The position numbers were made by a program, and so were the translations under genes. Under the pieces are notes generated by a model. It made no database searches. It was not told the origin of the DNA and saw nothing but the letters and a program-made list of their open reading frames with translations. Positions 1 through 8,428 of a DNA stretch of 64,000 bases are shown here, in pieces (the stretch's first letter is position 1; every line of letters begins with the position of its first letter). The stretch is taken from positions 124,001-188,000 of the forward strand of contig CAWJXB010000004.1 of NCBI GenBank assembly GCA_963846775.1, written 5' to 3'. The DNA is from CAVYXA01 sp963846775 (GTDB taxonomy: Bacteria > Verrucomicrobiota > Verrucomicrobiia > Chthoniobacterales > UBA10450).

Positions 1-327
1 CTAAATTCTACAAGCGGGGCGAAGAGCTCGCCTGTCGGCTGCAAATCGGGCGTAACGATCTACTTCAAGCCTTTGTCGTGGCCGCAGCGATTGTCTCGTC
101 AACAAAATTGCAGCGTAAATCCCACACCGCATGCGGTATAGATGGGTCGAACTTTCATGTTTGTTCCGCAGAAAATCGGTTGACAAGTTGGCGCACCGCC
201 AGCATTGTCAATACTCCTTTTTGCTATGTTAGCCCCGCAACTCACTTCACCCGCCCTCGCCGACGGCGTGGCGAATGTTCTTCAATTCCCGACCGGAGCG
301 TTTAGCGCCGTTCGTTCCTTGCGACAT
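1..327. other. Left-edge stretch without a supported gene
   Basis: One plus-strand frame is open from the edge to about 305, but it has no start inside the window and I recognise nothing in its translation. It could be the tail of a gene lying outside. A TTGACA hexamer at 180-185 is followed by no convincing -10 box at normal spacing, so I do not call a promoter for rpoZ from it. Confidence 0.4.
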
Positions 328-543
328 ATGACGACCCAACTCCTTCAGGAAGCCGCCCAAGTCATCCCGAACCAGCAACTCCTGATCAACGTTGTATCTA
401 AGCGCGTGCGCCAGCTCGGCTTGGGACATCGCCCTATGGTGGAGGCGACGCCGCGAATGTCGCTTACCGATATCGCGCTCAAGGAAATCATCGCCGGCAA
501 ACTGACTTACGAATCGCTCAGCGGTTCGCCGGACAGCGAGTAA
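328..543 (+). CDS. rpoZ: RNA polymerase omega subunit
   Basis: This 71-residue protein is the small omega subunit, which helps beta-prime fold and assemble into RNA polymerase. The core of the family is visible: a helix with NQQLLINVVSKRVRQL, the RPMVE segment, and ALKEIIAGKLTYE near the C terminus. The frame is open further upstream to 205, but that extension has no family similarity, so ATG 328 is chosen. The length suits a short omega. It is followed 52 bp later by smpB on the same strand, and the two may be co-transcribed. Confidence 0.85.
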   Translation: MTTQLLQEAAQVIPNQQLLINVVSKRVRQLGLGHRPMVEATPRMSLTDIALKEIIAGKLTYESLSGSPDSE

Positions 544-595
544 TTGGATCAGGCAAGGCGATTGACCTTAATGTGCCGTTCGCCACGGTGATGGC

Positions 596-1057
596 ATGCC
601 CGCTGAGTCGATCGTCAATCGCAAAGCGCTCCGCGATTATCACATTCTCGATCGCTACGAAGCGGGCATCGAGTTGAAGGGAAGCGAAGTCAAATCCATT
701 CGGGCCGGCAAAGCCAACATTGGTGACGCGTTTGCCAGGATCGAGAACGGCGAAGCATTCCTCTACAACGCTGATATCCAGCCGTATGAAAAATCGAGTC
801 ACGAGATCGTGCCGGCAAAGCGCGTTCGCAAGCTTCTGCTGCATCGACAGGAGATCGACAAACTTTACGGCGAAACGCAAGTCAAAGGCCGCGCACTGGT
901 GGTGCTCAAGCTTTACTGGAAGAACGGGAAACTAAAAGCCGAGCTCGGCGTCGGTCAGGGCAAAGTGGCGCACGACAAGCGCGCTGATTTGAAAAAACGC
1001 GCGGTCGATCGTGAGACCGCGCGCGAAGTCGCCCGCTTCAACCGCAAACACGGCTAG
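596..1057 (+). CDS. smpB: SsrA-binding protein SmpB
   Basis: SmpB binds tmRNA and brings it to stalled ribosomes for trans-translation. The 153-residue protein carries the expected signatures: VNRKALRDYHILDRYEAGI at the N terminus, GSEVKSIRAGKANI, RKLLLHRQEIDKL, and a basic C-terminal tail with HDKRADLKKR and RETAREVARFNRKHG. The length is normal. ATG 596 places the family start correctly; another ATG five bases upstream is in a different frame. No tmRNA gene was seen in the window. Confidence 0.97.
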   Translation: MPAESIVNRKALRDYHILDRYEAGIELKGSEVKSIRAGKANIGDAFARIENGEAFLYNADIQPYEKSSHEIVPAKRVRKLLLHRQEIDKLYGETQVKGRALVVLKLYWKNGKLKAELGVGQGKVAHDKRADLKKRAVDRETAREVARFNRKHG

Positions 1058-1068
1058 CGTGCCATCTG

Positions 1069-1168
1069 CATTCGGCGTTGGACGTTCTTCCTTCACTTCG
1101 CTACGGCGGAGTGAGCGCCTGGTCGCGAATTCTTTCGAAGTTGAACGTTGAAGGTTGAGCGTTGAGCG
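1069..1168. repeat. Degenerate GTTGAACG-type repeat upstream of the SDR gene
   Basis: The spacer between smpB and the next gene is built from a degenerate 7-9-base unit of the kind GCGTTGGAC / GTTGAACG / GTTGAGCG, with the densest part at 1140-1168. Similar tracts occur at about 26083, 26985, 34179, 35036 and 47217. The tract ends just before the GTG start of the next gene. Confidence 0.7.
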
Positions 1169-1174
1169 TTTGCT

Positions 1175-2140
1175 GTGGCCCGTTTCTCGTATCGAGGCAA
1201 AGTCGCCCTTATCACCGGCGGTTCGCGCGGGCTCGGTTTGGTCATTGCGCGACAGATCTGCGAACGTGGCGGGAGGGTTGCGCTGCTCGCGCGCGATCCT
1301 AACGAACTCGCCCGCGCGAAAGCCGGTCTCGATCCTCGAGGCGGTGAAGTATTCAACATCCAGTGCGACTTGCTCGATCGTGCCCAAATCGAATCCGCCG
1401 TCGAAAAGACTATCGAGCGTTTCGGCAGAATCGACATTTTGATCAACAACGCTGGTATCATGGAAGCCGGCCCGCTCGATCATATGAAGCGCGAAGATTT
1501 CGAAAAGAACCTCGCGCTCCATTTCTGGGCGCCATTCGAAATGATCACACGAATCATTCCGCGAATGCGGCGTCAGGGTGGGGGACGCATCGTGAACATT
1601 TCATCCATCGGTGGCAAAATCGCCGTGCCACACATGGCGCCATACACCGTGAGCAAGTTCGCGCTCACCGGTTTTTCCGATGCTCTTCGCACCGAGCTCG
1701 CCCGCGACAATATCCATGTAACGACGGTAGCGCCCGGCATGATGCGCACTGGTTCGCATCTCAACGCGAAGTTCAAAGGCCAACGCGAAGCCGAGTTCGC
1801 ATGGTTCTCCGTTTCGGCCGGAATGCCGTTGATTTCGATGAACGCCGAACGCGCCGCCCGAAAAATTCTCGCCGCGTGTCGGCGCGGACAACCCTCACTC
1901 ACACTAACCTTCGCCGCGCGTGGTCTCATCCTGGGGAATGCGCTCTTTCCAAATCTCACCGGACGCGTGATGAAACTGGTGAACCGATTTTTGCCAGGAT
2001 CGACAACCGCCGAGGGCGATGAAGCTCAAGCGGGCGGCCAGATCCGGCGCCGCGTTCCAAATTGGCTGACACATCTGGCTGATCGCGCCACGGAGAAGAA
2101 CAACGAGGCGGGGATTAGAGCAAATCGCGAACGCAGTTGA
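1175..2140 (+). CDS. Short-chain dehydrogenase/reductase
   Basis: A classical SDR oxidoreductase of 321 residues acting on an unknown hydroxyl or keto substrate with NAD(P). The Rossmann motif TGGSRGLG is near residue 15, NNAG near residue 91, and the catalytic Ser, Tyr and Lys fall in ISSIGG and YTVSK. The C-terminal ~70 residues extend past the usual SDR core and end in a charged tail (QIRRRVPNWLTHLADRATEKNNE), as in SDR proteins thought to act on lipids. The GTG at 1175 gives the normal N terminus directly after a repeat tract. The 3' end overlaps the convergent opcA gene by 26 bp. Confidence 0.88.
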   Translation: MARFSYRGKVALITGGSRGLGLVIARQICERGGRVALLARDPNELARAKAGLDPRGGEVFNIQCDLLDRAQIESAVEKTIERFGRIDILINNAGIMEAGPLDHMKREDFEKNLALHFWAPFEMITRIIPRMRRQGGGRIVNISSIGGKIAVPHMAPYTVSKFALTGFSDALRTELARDNIHVTTVAPGMMRTGSHLNAKFKGQREAEFAWFSVSAGMPLISMNAERAARKILAACRRGQPSLTLTFAARGLILGNALFPNLTGRVMKLVNRFLPGSTTAEGDEAQAGGQIRRRVPNWLTHLADRATEKNNEAGIRANRERS

Positions 2141-3203
2141 GGGCCCCCAAGTAGACTCGGTGCATTCCCGATCGCATCAGCTCTTCACTCATCAGACTAA
2201 CAAGATCATGATGTTGCGCCGGCATCATTTGCGGGATCGGTTTTTCGTTCCGGCCGCCTCGCCACACTTCGAGCAAATCGCCGCAGTCGGCGCGCCCAAC
2301 GACAAATTCGGTTTCGCCAGATTGGATCGCGATTCGACGAATCGGTGCCAGACTGCTGGTCTCGCGCAATTCAATGTCGATCTTGCGTTTGTTTGCATCC
2401 AGGAACCGACAGCTTCCATTCATTTTCTGTTGATCGGTTTTCCATCTCAACTGCGCCGCCAGCCAGCCCATTAGAAGGATGGCAGTCGATTTGAAGCCAG
2501 GCGCAAAGTCCACAGTCACTTTTTCCATCTCGGCGAAGTGATGATGCGACGTGGGATGATCGAAAAATTGCGCGACCGCATAGCGAATCTTATCGAGCCG
2601 GGTCCAATTCAAATCGCAAAGGACGAGCCGCTGTTTCGATTCCTCCTCGGCGGTTTCCACGCGCCGAAATTGTCCCGAAAAATCTTTCCACGTTTGGCTG
2701 TCGTAGATCAACCGATCGACCCAGGCCCAAAGCTGTGGATCCATTTTTTCGGGGAGGTTGTCCTGCCACCAGAGATAAAACGGCAGGTCGGAATCGAGAT
2801 GAGAAAACACGATGCTGGGCAGCAGCGTCGTACACAGACCTTCGAGCCGAAACGAAAGTTGTTCCGAGCAGACTTGTTTGCTGCCCGCGCGCGGCACGTG
2901 GCAATGCGCGCTGATCCACGCCTCCACCCGGCTCTCTTTCGCCTGGCAATCGGCCGCAATCACAATGGCGCGACAAGCATGGTTCTCGGCGATCTGCGCG
3001 ACCAGTTGCGTGTTCTTTTCCAGCGAATCGGCCGCTTCGCTGTAAACGGCAAGATTGATCAGACAAGCCCGCGTCGCTCCTTCATTTTCCTGCCACAGTT
3101 TCTTCAACTCCGTGTCGATCCTCCCGAGTTCGACCGGCATGCCCAAGGCAACGCTGGAGCGCTGGAGTATTGGAGCAGTGGATTTCTGTTCTGCCATTGC
3201 CAT
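2115..3203 (-). CDS. opcA: OpcA-type glucose-6-phosphate dehydrogenase assembly protein
   Basis: OpcA-family proteins assemble or activate glucose-6-phosphate dehydrogenase. This protein (362 residues from ATG 3203) has the family look: LGRIDTELKKLW near the N terminus, RACLINLAVYSE, the SEQLSFRLEGLCTTLLPSIVFSHLDSDLPFYLWW core, and a Trp-rich LLMGWLAAQLRW segment. The frame is open to 3407, but that part overlaps zwf and is repeat-derived, so the start at 3203 or ATG 3197 is preferred. It follows zwf by about 20 bp on the same strand, as expected for a functional pair. The 5' end lies in a TGGAGTGA repeat tract, which makes the exact start uncertain. Confidence 0.85.
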   Translation of the reverse strand: MAMAEQKSTAPILQRSSVALGMPVELGRIDTELKKLWQENEGATRACLINLAVYSEAADSLEKNTQLVAQIAENHACRAIVIAADCQAKESRVEAWISAHCHVPRAGSKQVCSEQLSFRLEGLCTTLLPSIVFSHLDSDLPFYLWWQDNLPEKMDPQLWAWVDRLIYDSQTWKDFSGQFRRVETAEEESKQRLVLCDLNWTRLDKIRYAVAQFFDHPTSHHHFAEMEKVTVDFAPGFKSTAILLMGWLAAQLRWKTDQQKMNGSCRFLDANKRKIDIELRETSSLAPIRRIAIQSGETEFVVGRADCGDLLEVWRGGRNEKPIPQMMPAQHHDLVSLMSEELMRSGMHRVYLGALNCVRDLL

Positions 3204-3217
3204 CACTCCATCACTCC
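3150..3217. repeat. TGGAGT-type short-unit repeat between zwf and opcA
   Basis: A degenerate run of units such as GGAGCGCT, GGAGTATT and GGAGTGAT (either strand) spans the start of opcA and encodes part of its N terminus. The same family is seen at 14643-14668 and 60756-60788. Confidence 0.6.
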
Positions 3218-3222
3218 ATTGC

Positions 3223-4764
3223 TCACAGCCTCCTCCACGCGCGCCCATCGCGCGCCAGCAGATCATCTGCTTCTTCCGGGCCCCACGAGCCGGCGGGATA
3301 AAAAAAGAGCCCTGGCCTTTTTTCCCTGGCCGACCACGCATTCTCGATCGGATCGATGAATGCCCAGGCTTCTTCGACTTCGTCGCGCCGCGCAAAGAGC
3401 GTGGCATCGCCGCTCATCGCATCGAGCAACAATCGCTCATACGCTTCCGGGCTCGCTTTACCGAACGAAGTGCCGTAGTGAAAATCCATCTTTACTGGCT
3501 CGATCCGAAAACTTGTCCCCGGCACTTTCGCGTGCATTCGCAGCGACATTCCTTCATCGGGCTGGATGCGAATGACGAGCACGTTTTGGTCGCCTAATTC
3601 TCTGTTAAACAGGACGGCCGGCGCTTTTTTAAAATGGACGGAAATCTCCGTGCCCGATTTGGGCAGCCGTTTCCCAACCCGCATGTAGATCGGCACGTTC
3701 CACCAACGCCAATCGTCGATGTTCAGGCGGAGCGCGACGAACGTGTCGATCATTGATGCAGGATCGACATTGGGTTCCGCCCGATAGGCCGGGACCGGTT
3801 TACCGTTGATCGCGCCCTCGGCGTATTGGCCGCGCACGACGTTCGCGCCAACCTCAGCTGGCGCAAAACGTCGCAGGCATCGCACCACCTTCACTTTTTC
3901 ATTACGAATGCTATCAGCGCTCAAATCACTCGGAGTTTCCATCGTGACGAGGCAGAGCAGTTGCAGCAAATGATTCTGCACCATGTCCCGTAACGCGCCC
4001 GCGCCCTCGTAGTAACCGGCGCGCCCTTCGACACCGAGCGTTTCCCCCGCCGTGATCTGGATGTGGTCGACGTAATGTCGATTCCAGAGCGGACCGAAAA
4101 TCGCGTTGGCAAATCGCAAAACGAGAATGTTCTGGGCGGTCTCTTTGCCCAGGAAATGATCGATCCGGTAGGTCTGTTCCTCGGCAAACGCATTGCGCAC
4201 AATTCGATTGAGCTCGCGCGCCGAAGCGAGATCGGTTCCGAACGGTTTCTCGACAATTACCCGGGCCCAACTTCCTTCCCGCGCCTGGTTTAATCCGGCC
4301 GCTTTGAGATGTTTGAGAATGACCTCGAACTGGTCGGGCGCAGCTGCGAAATAAAACAGCCGGTTCCCACGGGTCCCGCGTTCCTGGTCGATCTTATCCA
4401 GACGTTGCGCGAGGCGTGTGTAGCCCTCTTCATCGGCGAACTCGCTCTGATGATAAAAAATCGATTGGCTGAACGTTTGCCAGATTTCGTCACGCACATT
4501 TTGACGCGAGAACTTCCGGGTTGCTTCCTCCATTTCACGCCGGAATTCGTCATCGCTTTTTTCGCGACGGGCAAAGCCGACGACGGTAACAGCCGGCGGC
4601 AATTCGCCATCGGCGGCGAGATTGTAGAGCGCCGGGATCAGTTTGCGATGGGTGAGGTCGCCGGTCGCGCCGAAAATAACGACCGTGCACGGCTGCGGCA
4701 CCGCGCGCGCGGAAAGACCTTCGCGCAACGGATTGGTCTCTGCTTGCTCGGCCGCTCGGTTCAT
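3223..4764 (-). CDS. zwf: Glucose-6-phosphate 1-dehydrogenase
   Basis: Zwf oxidises glucose-6-phosphate to 6-phosphogluconolactone with NADP, the first step of the oxidative pentose phosphate pathway. The 513-residue protein has the coenzyme motif FGATGDLTHRKL near residue 31, the active-site peptide RIDHFLGKE, and the IFGPLWNRHYVDHIQI and GYYEGAGALRDMVQNHLLQ blocks. Length and content are normal and the gene is intact. It lies directly upstream of opcA. The next enzyme of the pathway, pgl, is in this window at about 53.3 kb rather than adjacent. Confidence 0.97.
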   Translation of the reverse strand: MNRAAEQAETNPLREGLSARAVPQPCTVVIFGATGDLTHRKLIPALYNLAADGELPPAVTVVGFARREKSDDEFRREMEEATRKFSRQNVRDEIWQTFSQSIFYHQSEFADEEGYTRLAQRLDKIDQERGTRGNRLFYFAAAPDQFEVILKHLKAAGLNQAREGSWARVIVEKPFGTDLASARELNRIVRNAFAEEQTYRIDHFLGKETAQNILVLRFANAIFGPLWNRHYVDHIQITAGETLGVEGRAGYYEGAGALRDMVQNHLLQLLCLVTMETPSDLSADSIRNEKVKVVRCLRRFAPAEVGANVVRGQYAEGAINGKPVPAYRAEPNVDPASMIDTFVALRLNIDDWRWWNVPIYMRVGKRLPKSGTEISVHFKKAPAVLFNRELGDQNVLVIRIQPDEGMSLRMHAKVPGTSFRIEPVKMDFHYGTSFGKASPEAYERLLLDAMSGDATLFARRDEVEEAWAFIDPIENAWSAREKRPGLFFYPAGSWGPEEADDLLARDGRAWRRL

Positions 4765-4818
4765 GGCATTCGCAGATTACACAGATGCATTGGTAAGCGA
4801 AAGTCGAATCCATTTCCT

Positions 4819-4888
4819 CTGTCGCGGTAGTCTGCGACCGTCGCTGATTGAGGCTAAAGTTTGCGACGGTCATAGACCGCCGCTACAG
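4819..4888. repeat. CTGTAG-type palindromic element in the zwf/HAD divergent spacer
   Basis: Two 26-base arms (4819-4844 and 4863-4888) pair imperfectly, with 21 of 26 positions matching by my count, around an 18-base loop. The right arm ends CCGCTACAG. It belongs to a family with copies at about 33151, 52712 and a half copy at 45036. Confidence 0.75.
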
Positions 4889-4894
4889 CGCAAC

Positions 4895-5581
4895 ATGCCG
4901 CAATCATTCCGCGCCGTGATTTTCGATCTCGATGGCGTCCTCGCCGATTCCGAGCCGGGGTGGAACAAAATCGACGCGCAACTGCTGGCCAAGTACGGAA
5001 TCACCTATCGCGGCGAATATCATCGGAATGTGCTCGGCGTCAGCTACCGGCTCGCAGTCGAGTTTTACAAAAAAGCTTTTGGCCTCTCCGTGCCTGCTGC
5101 GGAAATGATGCGACGACGCGGAGAAATCGCGGCCGACTTCTTCGCCAACCGTATCGGCCTTTTTCCGTCGGTGAAGCGCGTCCTCGAAGAATTGCGACAA
5201 ATGAAACTGCATCTCGCCGTCGCGACAAGTTCTCTGAGCGCGTCCGCGCGGCCGTTCTTGGATCGACATCAACTGACGCCGTTCTTTGACCTAGTTGTTA
5301 CCGGCGACGAAATCGAGCGCGGTAAACCGCACCCCGACATCTACCTTCGCGCGGCGGAAAAGCTCGGCATCCCCGCCGAGCGGTGCCTCGTGATCGAGGA
5401 TGCGCTATCCGGCATCGCCGCCGCCAAGGCTGCAAAGATGCGTGTCGCCGCCATTCCCGACAGACGCCCGTCCGGCTCGGACTTCGTCGATCCGCGCGAT
5501 TACGAGAAAGAAGCGGATTACGTGCTCGCCAACGTCTCCGAAATCCCGCCGCTCGTGCGGCGCGTTAATGCCGAGGATTAG
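4895..5581 (+). CDS. HAD-superfamily hydrolase, beta-phosphoglucomutase-like
   Basis: A 229-residue HAD phosphatase or phosphomutase of the PGMB-like subfamily, probably acting on a sugar phosphate. Visible motifs are FDLDGVLADSEP (nucleophile Asp and acid Asp) near residue 9, VATSS, GKPHPDIYLRAAEKLG and the acidic VIEDALSGIAAAKAA. ATG 4895 puts the first motif at the normal distance, although the frame is open to 4643 through the divergent zwf 5' end. It is divergent from zwf across a palindromic spacer. The substrate cannot be deduced. Confidence 0.88.
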   Translation: MPQSFRAVIFDLDGVLADSEPGWNKIDAQLLAKYGITYRGEYHRNVLGVSYRLAVEFYKKAFGLSVPAAEMMRRRGEIAADFFANRIGLFPSVKRVLEELRQMKLHLAVATSSLSASARPFLDRHQLTPFFDLVVTGDEIERGKPHPDIYLRAAEKLGIPAERCLVIEDALSGIAAAKAAKMRVAAIPDRRPSGSDFVDPRDYEKEADYVLANVSEIPPLVRRVNAED

Positions 5582-5727
5582 TCCGTTAGGCGAAATTGAT
5601 GTTGCTTCCCAGATGCGCTGAGGAGTTCCTTCCTCATTCGACATTCGGAATTCGTCATTGCGATGCGCTTTCATCCTACGTGGGCCTTGACATTGCCCGG
5701 CGCAACAAGCGACAAAGGAGCGTCCGG

Positions 5728-7239
5728 ATGAAATTTCTCAAACGTCGTTTTGCCGGGGCTCCGGAGGGAGCGGCCGCACTCTTCTTCATTCAAATTTTCG
5801 CGACCCTTGGGTTCGCCGTTCTCTACTCGACCCTGGTCCTCTACGCCACAAAGCATCTCCAGCTCTCCGTGAAAGCGGCCACTACGTTGATGGGCGTGTT
5901 CGGCGCCTTCAACTACGGTCTGCACCTTTTCGGCGGCTACCTGGGCGGCCGTTTTCTTTCGAACCGCAACCTGTTTATCGGCGGTATGGCGCTCCAGGTG
6001 ATCGGCTGCGCCTGCATCGCCACCGGCACGCTCGCGCTCTTCTACGTCGGCCTGGCTCTCTTCCTCACTGGCAGCGGCCTCAATGTCACCTGCATCAACA
6101 TGATGCTGACCCAGCGCTTCACCCCGGAGGACCCGCGCCGCGAGGGAGCCTTCCTCTGGAATTACGCCGGCATGAATGTCGGCTTCTTCGTCGGGTTCAG
6201 CGCCGCCGGTTATTTCCAGGCGACCCAGAGTTACTCGAGCCTCTTCATCTTCGCCACGCTCGGCAACTTCGGCGCCATCGTCCTCGCGTTCCTCACGTGG
6301 AAGACGCTGGCCGACCGTAACACCATATTGCTCGAGGCAACGCCGAAGCAGTTCCGTTTGCGCCAGCTATCCGGCATCGCCATTCTCCTCGGAACCGTCC
6401 CCGTTGTGTGGCTCATGCTCCAGCGGCCGAGCATGACCGAAACGGTGATCAAGGCGATCTGCGGCGCGGTCGCGCTCACCCTGATCTATCTCACTGTCCG
6501 CCATTCCGATCGCCGTGAGCAGCGCAACATGACCGCCTACCTGATTCTAACGCTCGGCTCGCTGATGTTCTGGTCGCTCTATCAGATGGCGCCGAGCGGC
6601 CTGATGCTGTTCGCGGTCAACAATGTGGACCTGATGGTCGGGCGCGTGAGGATTCAGCCGCAGTGGATTCAGAACATCAACACCGTCTGCATCGTGCTCG
6701 GCGGGCCGGCGCTGGCGTCGCTCTTTATCCGGATGCGCGCGCGTGGGTGGAGAATCGACATCCCGAAGCAGTTCGCGGCGTCGCTGCTGTTAATGGCGCT
6801 CGCTTTTCTCATTCTGCCGCTCGGAATCAAGCTGGCCGGCGCCGACGGCAAGAGCGCGTTCGTGTGGCTGTTCCTGAGCTACGTGCTGCAGAGCATCGGT
6901 GAGCTGCTTATTATGCCGATCGGATACGCGATGATCGGCAAGCTCGCACCGAAGCAATACCAAGGCGTGATGATGGGCAGCTGGATGCTCGTGACCGGCC
7001 TTGCGTCGCTCTTTGCCGGCGACTTCTCGGGAATGATCCCCGAGCCGACCGGCACCACGGCGGCCGCGACCAATGCCGGGTATGCGAAGCTTTTCGCCGA
7101 GCTCGGCGCCGGCAGCCTCATGGTTGGCATCGTGCTCGTCGTGCTAATTCCGTTCTTGCGCAAACTGATCACCGACAAGGCCGAGGCGCCTGCCGCCGAA
7201 GTGCCGACGCCCGCCGGTCCCGCTGCTGCAACGGTGTGA
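5728..7239 (+). CDS. POT/MFS-type transporter, peptide-transporter-like
   Basis: A polytopic membrane protein of 503 residues with about 12-14 hydrophobic segments, resembling proton-dependent oligopeptide (POT/PTR2) transporters in segments such as FGAFNYGLHLFGGYLGGR, the end block FLSYVLQSIGELLIMPIGYAMIGKLAPKQYQGVMMG and a large final loop before the last helix. ATG 5728 has AAAGGAG eight bases upstream. The longer open frame to 5596 translates an intergenic repeat. The first helix lacks the ExxER motif usual for proton coupling in POT proteins, so substrate and mechanism may differ. The C-terminal tail is Ala/Pro-rich. Confidence 0.82.
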   Translation: MKFLKRRFAGAPEGAAALFFIQIFATLGFAVLYSTLVLYATKHLQLSVKAATTLMGVFGAFNYGLHLFGGYLGGRFLSNRNLFIGGMALQVIGCACIATGTLALFYVGLALFLTGSGLNVTCINMMLTQRFTPEDPRREGAFLWNYAGMNVGFFVGFSAAGYFQATQSYSSLFIFATLGNFGAIVLAFLTWKTLADRNTILLEATPKQFRLRQLSGIAILLGTVPVVWLMLQRPSMTETVIKAICGAVALTLIYLTVRHSDRREQRNMTAYLILTLGSLMFWSLYQMAPSGLMLFAVNNVDLMVGRVRIQPQWIQNINTVCIVLGGPALASLFIRMRARGWRIDIPKQFAASLLLMALAFLILPLGIKLAGADGKSAFVWLFLSYVLQSIGELLIMPIGYAMIGKLAPKQYQGVMMGSWMLVTGLASLFAGDFSGMIPEPTGTTAAATNAGYAKLFAELGAGSLMVGIVLVVLIPFLRKLITDKAEAPAAEVPTPAGPAAATV

Positions 7240-7568
7240 AATCCCCGCGTCCGCTCATTCCGAAACCGCTCGACGCGCTCAGTCGTTAATCGATTGCTGT
7301 AAATAATTGATGACTGACTCTATCTGCCCTGCTATCGGCTGATTGGATGACGTTTGGTTCTGAATCGTCCAATGATTAAAGAACCAACGTGCGTCAACTT
7401 AGAGTTGGGTGCGACAATTACCAATCCTGTGCCGGGCGGACAGCTTTAGATCTCGCGCCTGTCAAGATTGATACTGACCTCTATTCTCTCCTCCGGACGG
7501 ACGACATCACAATTTCCCCAACAAAAGGTTTGCAGAGGGGTTGTCATCTATGTTCAATCGGTTTCACA
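7240..7568. other. Intergenic gap with an inverted repeat
   Basis: No gene is supported in this 329-base gap. An inverted repeat pairs TTGGTTCT (7354-7361) with AGAACCAA (7380-7387), and nested arms GATTGGA/TCCAAT lie around it. There is no T-run after it, so it is not an obvious intrinsic terminator. It may be a regulatory site for the small secreted-protein gene that follows. Confidence 0.45.
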
Positions 7569-7856
7569 ATGAAATTGAAAATCTTATTCAGCGTAGTGGC
7601 GGCTGGAACTCTTGCGTTTAACAGCATGGCTCTGGCGGCCGGAACTAAGACCTATCAAGTGACCGGGCCGGTTCTGGAAATGAACGACAACATGGTTGCG
7701 GTTCAGAAGGGAAAAGACCGCTGGGAAATCGCGCGCGATTCCAGCACGAAAGTGACTGGCGATCTTAAAGTCGGCGCAAAGGTAACGATCACTTACACAA
7801 TGACCGCCACGGAAGTGGAAGTGAAAGCGGCGAAACCGTCCGCGAAGAAGCCGTAG
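7569..7856 (+). CDS. Small secreted protein of unknown function
   Basis: A 95-residue protein with a clear signal peptide (MKLKILFSVVAAGTLAFNSMALA) and a short mature domain, YQVTGPVLEMNDNMVAVQKGKDRWEIARDSSTKVTGDLKVGAKVTITYTM in outline, which looks like a small OB- or DUF5666-like beta barrel. A Lys/Ala-rich tail ends the protein. ATG 7569 is chosen because it starts the signal peptide; the open frame before it has no coding character. Function unknown. Confidence 0.75.
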   Translation: MKLKILFSVVAAGTLAFNSMALAAGTKTYQVTGPVLEMNDNMVAVQKGKDRWEIARDSSTKVTGDLKVGAKVTITYTMTATEVEVKAAKPSAKKP

Positions 7857-7919
7857 CTCTGCGGTTGTTGTTCCGCACGACAAGCGGGGTCAACCTGCCA
7901 AGATTGATATTTGGGGCAT

Positions 7920-8342
7920 TTAACCGGGAGGTTTGCCGCCGAGGCTTTGCAAGATCGACGGCAGCAGGTCGGCGAGGCCCTGCTGGTGATCCGCAGTAGG
8001 GTCGACCTTTCCCTTTGGCGTTAGTTTGTCGACGACCTTTGGCAGGTATTCGGCCAAAAAGTGCGAGGCTTGCGCTGGATCGACGCCCAGCTTTGCCGCG
8101 AGCGCAGTGACTTGGCCAGAACCAAGCACTTTTTGAACTTGGTCGGTGGAAATCGGCTCGTTTTCTCCCATGCCGACCCAGGAGGAAAACGCACCGCCCT
8201 GGCCGCTTTGTGAGAATTTGTTCGCAAGACCTTGCAATCCCCCGCTCTGGGCGAAGAGGCCGCTAAGAATCCCGATGAGCGGATTTGCTCCGTTGGAAGA
8301 ATCACCTTTTCCGGCACCGAGTATCGAATCGAGTAATCCCAT
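7920..8342 (-). CDS. YidB-family (DUF937) protein
   Basis: A 140-residue protein of the YidB/DUF937 family: MGLLDSILGAGKG at the N terminus, the glycine-rich LIGILSGLFAQSGGLQGLANKF segment, VGMGENEPISTDQVQKVLGSGQ, and HFLAEYLPKVVDKLTPKGKV near the C terminus. The family is widespread and of unknown function. Length is typical. No signal peptide. Confidence 0.88.
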   Translation of the reverse strand: MGLLDSILGAGKGDSSNGANPLIGILSGLFAQSGGLQGLANKFSQSGQGGAFSSWVGMGENEPISTDQVQKVLGSGQVTALAAKLGVDPAQASHFLAEYLPKVVDKLTPKGKVDPTADHQQGLADLLPSILQSLGGKPPG

Positions 8343-8428
8343 AAGTTTTTGTTGTTCTAATTAGTTTGTTAGTTAGGTATCGGGAGTGGAGATCACGTTT
8401 CAAAAGTCGTGTCTCGGACGAATCGCCG

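Noticed and set aside
1..186. Minus-strand 61-codon frame at the left edge
   Set aside because: No family features, no neighbour support, and it is opposite another open frame; likely chance.
180..230. TTGACA at 180 as the rpoZ promoter
   Set aside because: No acceptable -10 hexamer at 16-18 bases; TATGTT is much too far.
2115..3407. OpcA starting at 3407
   Set aside because: The extra N terminus overlaps the end of zwf and a repeat tract and has no family similarity.
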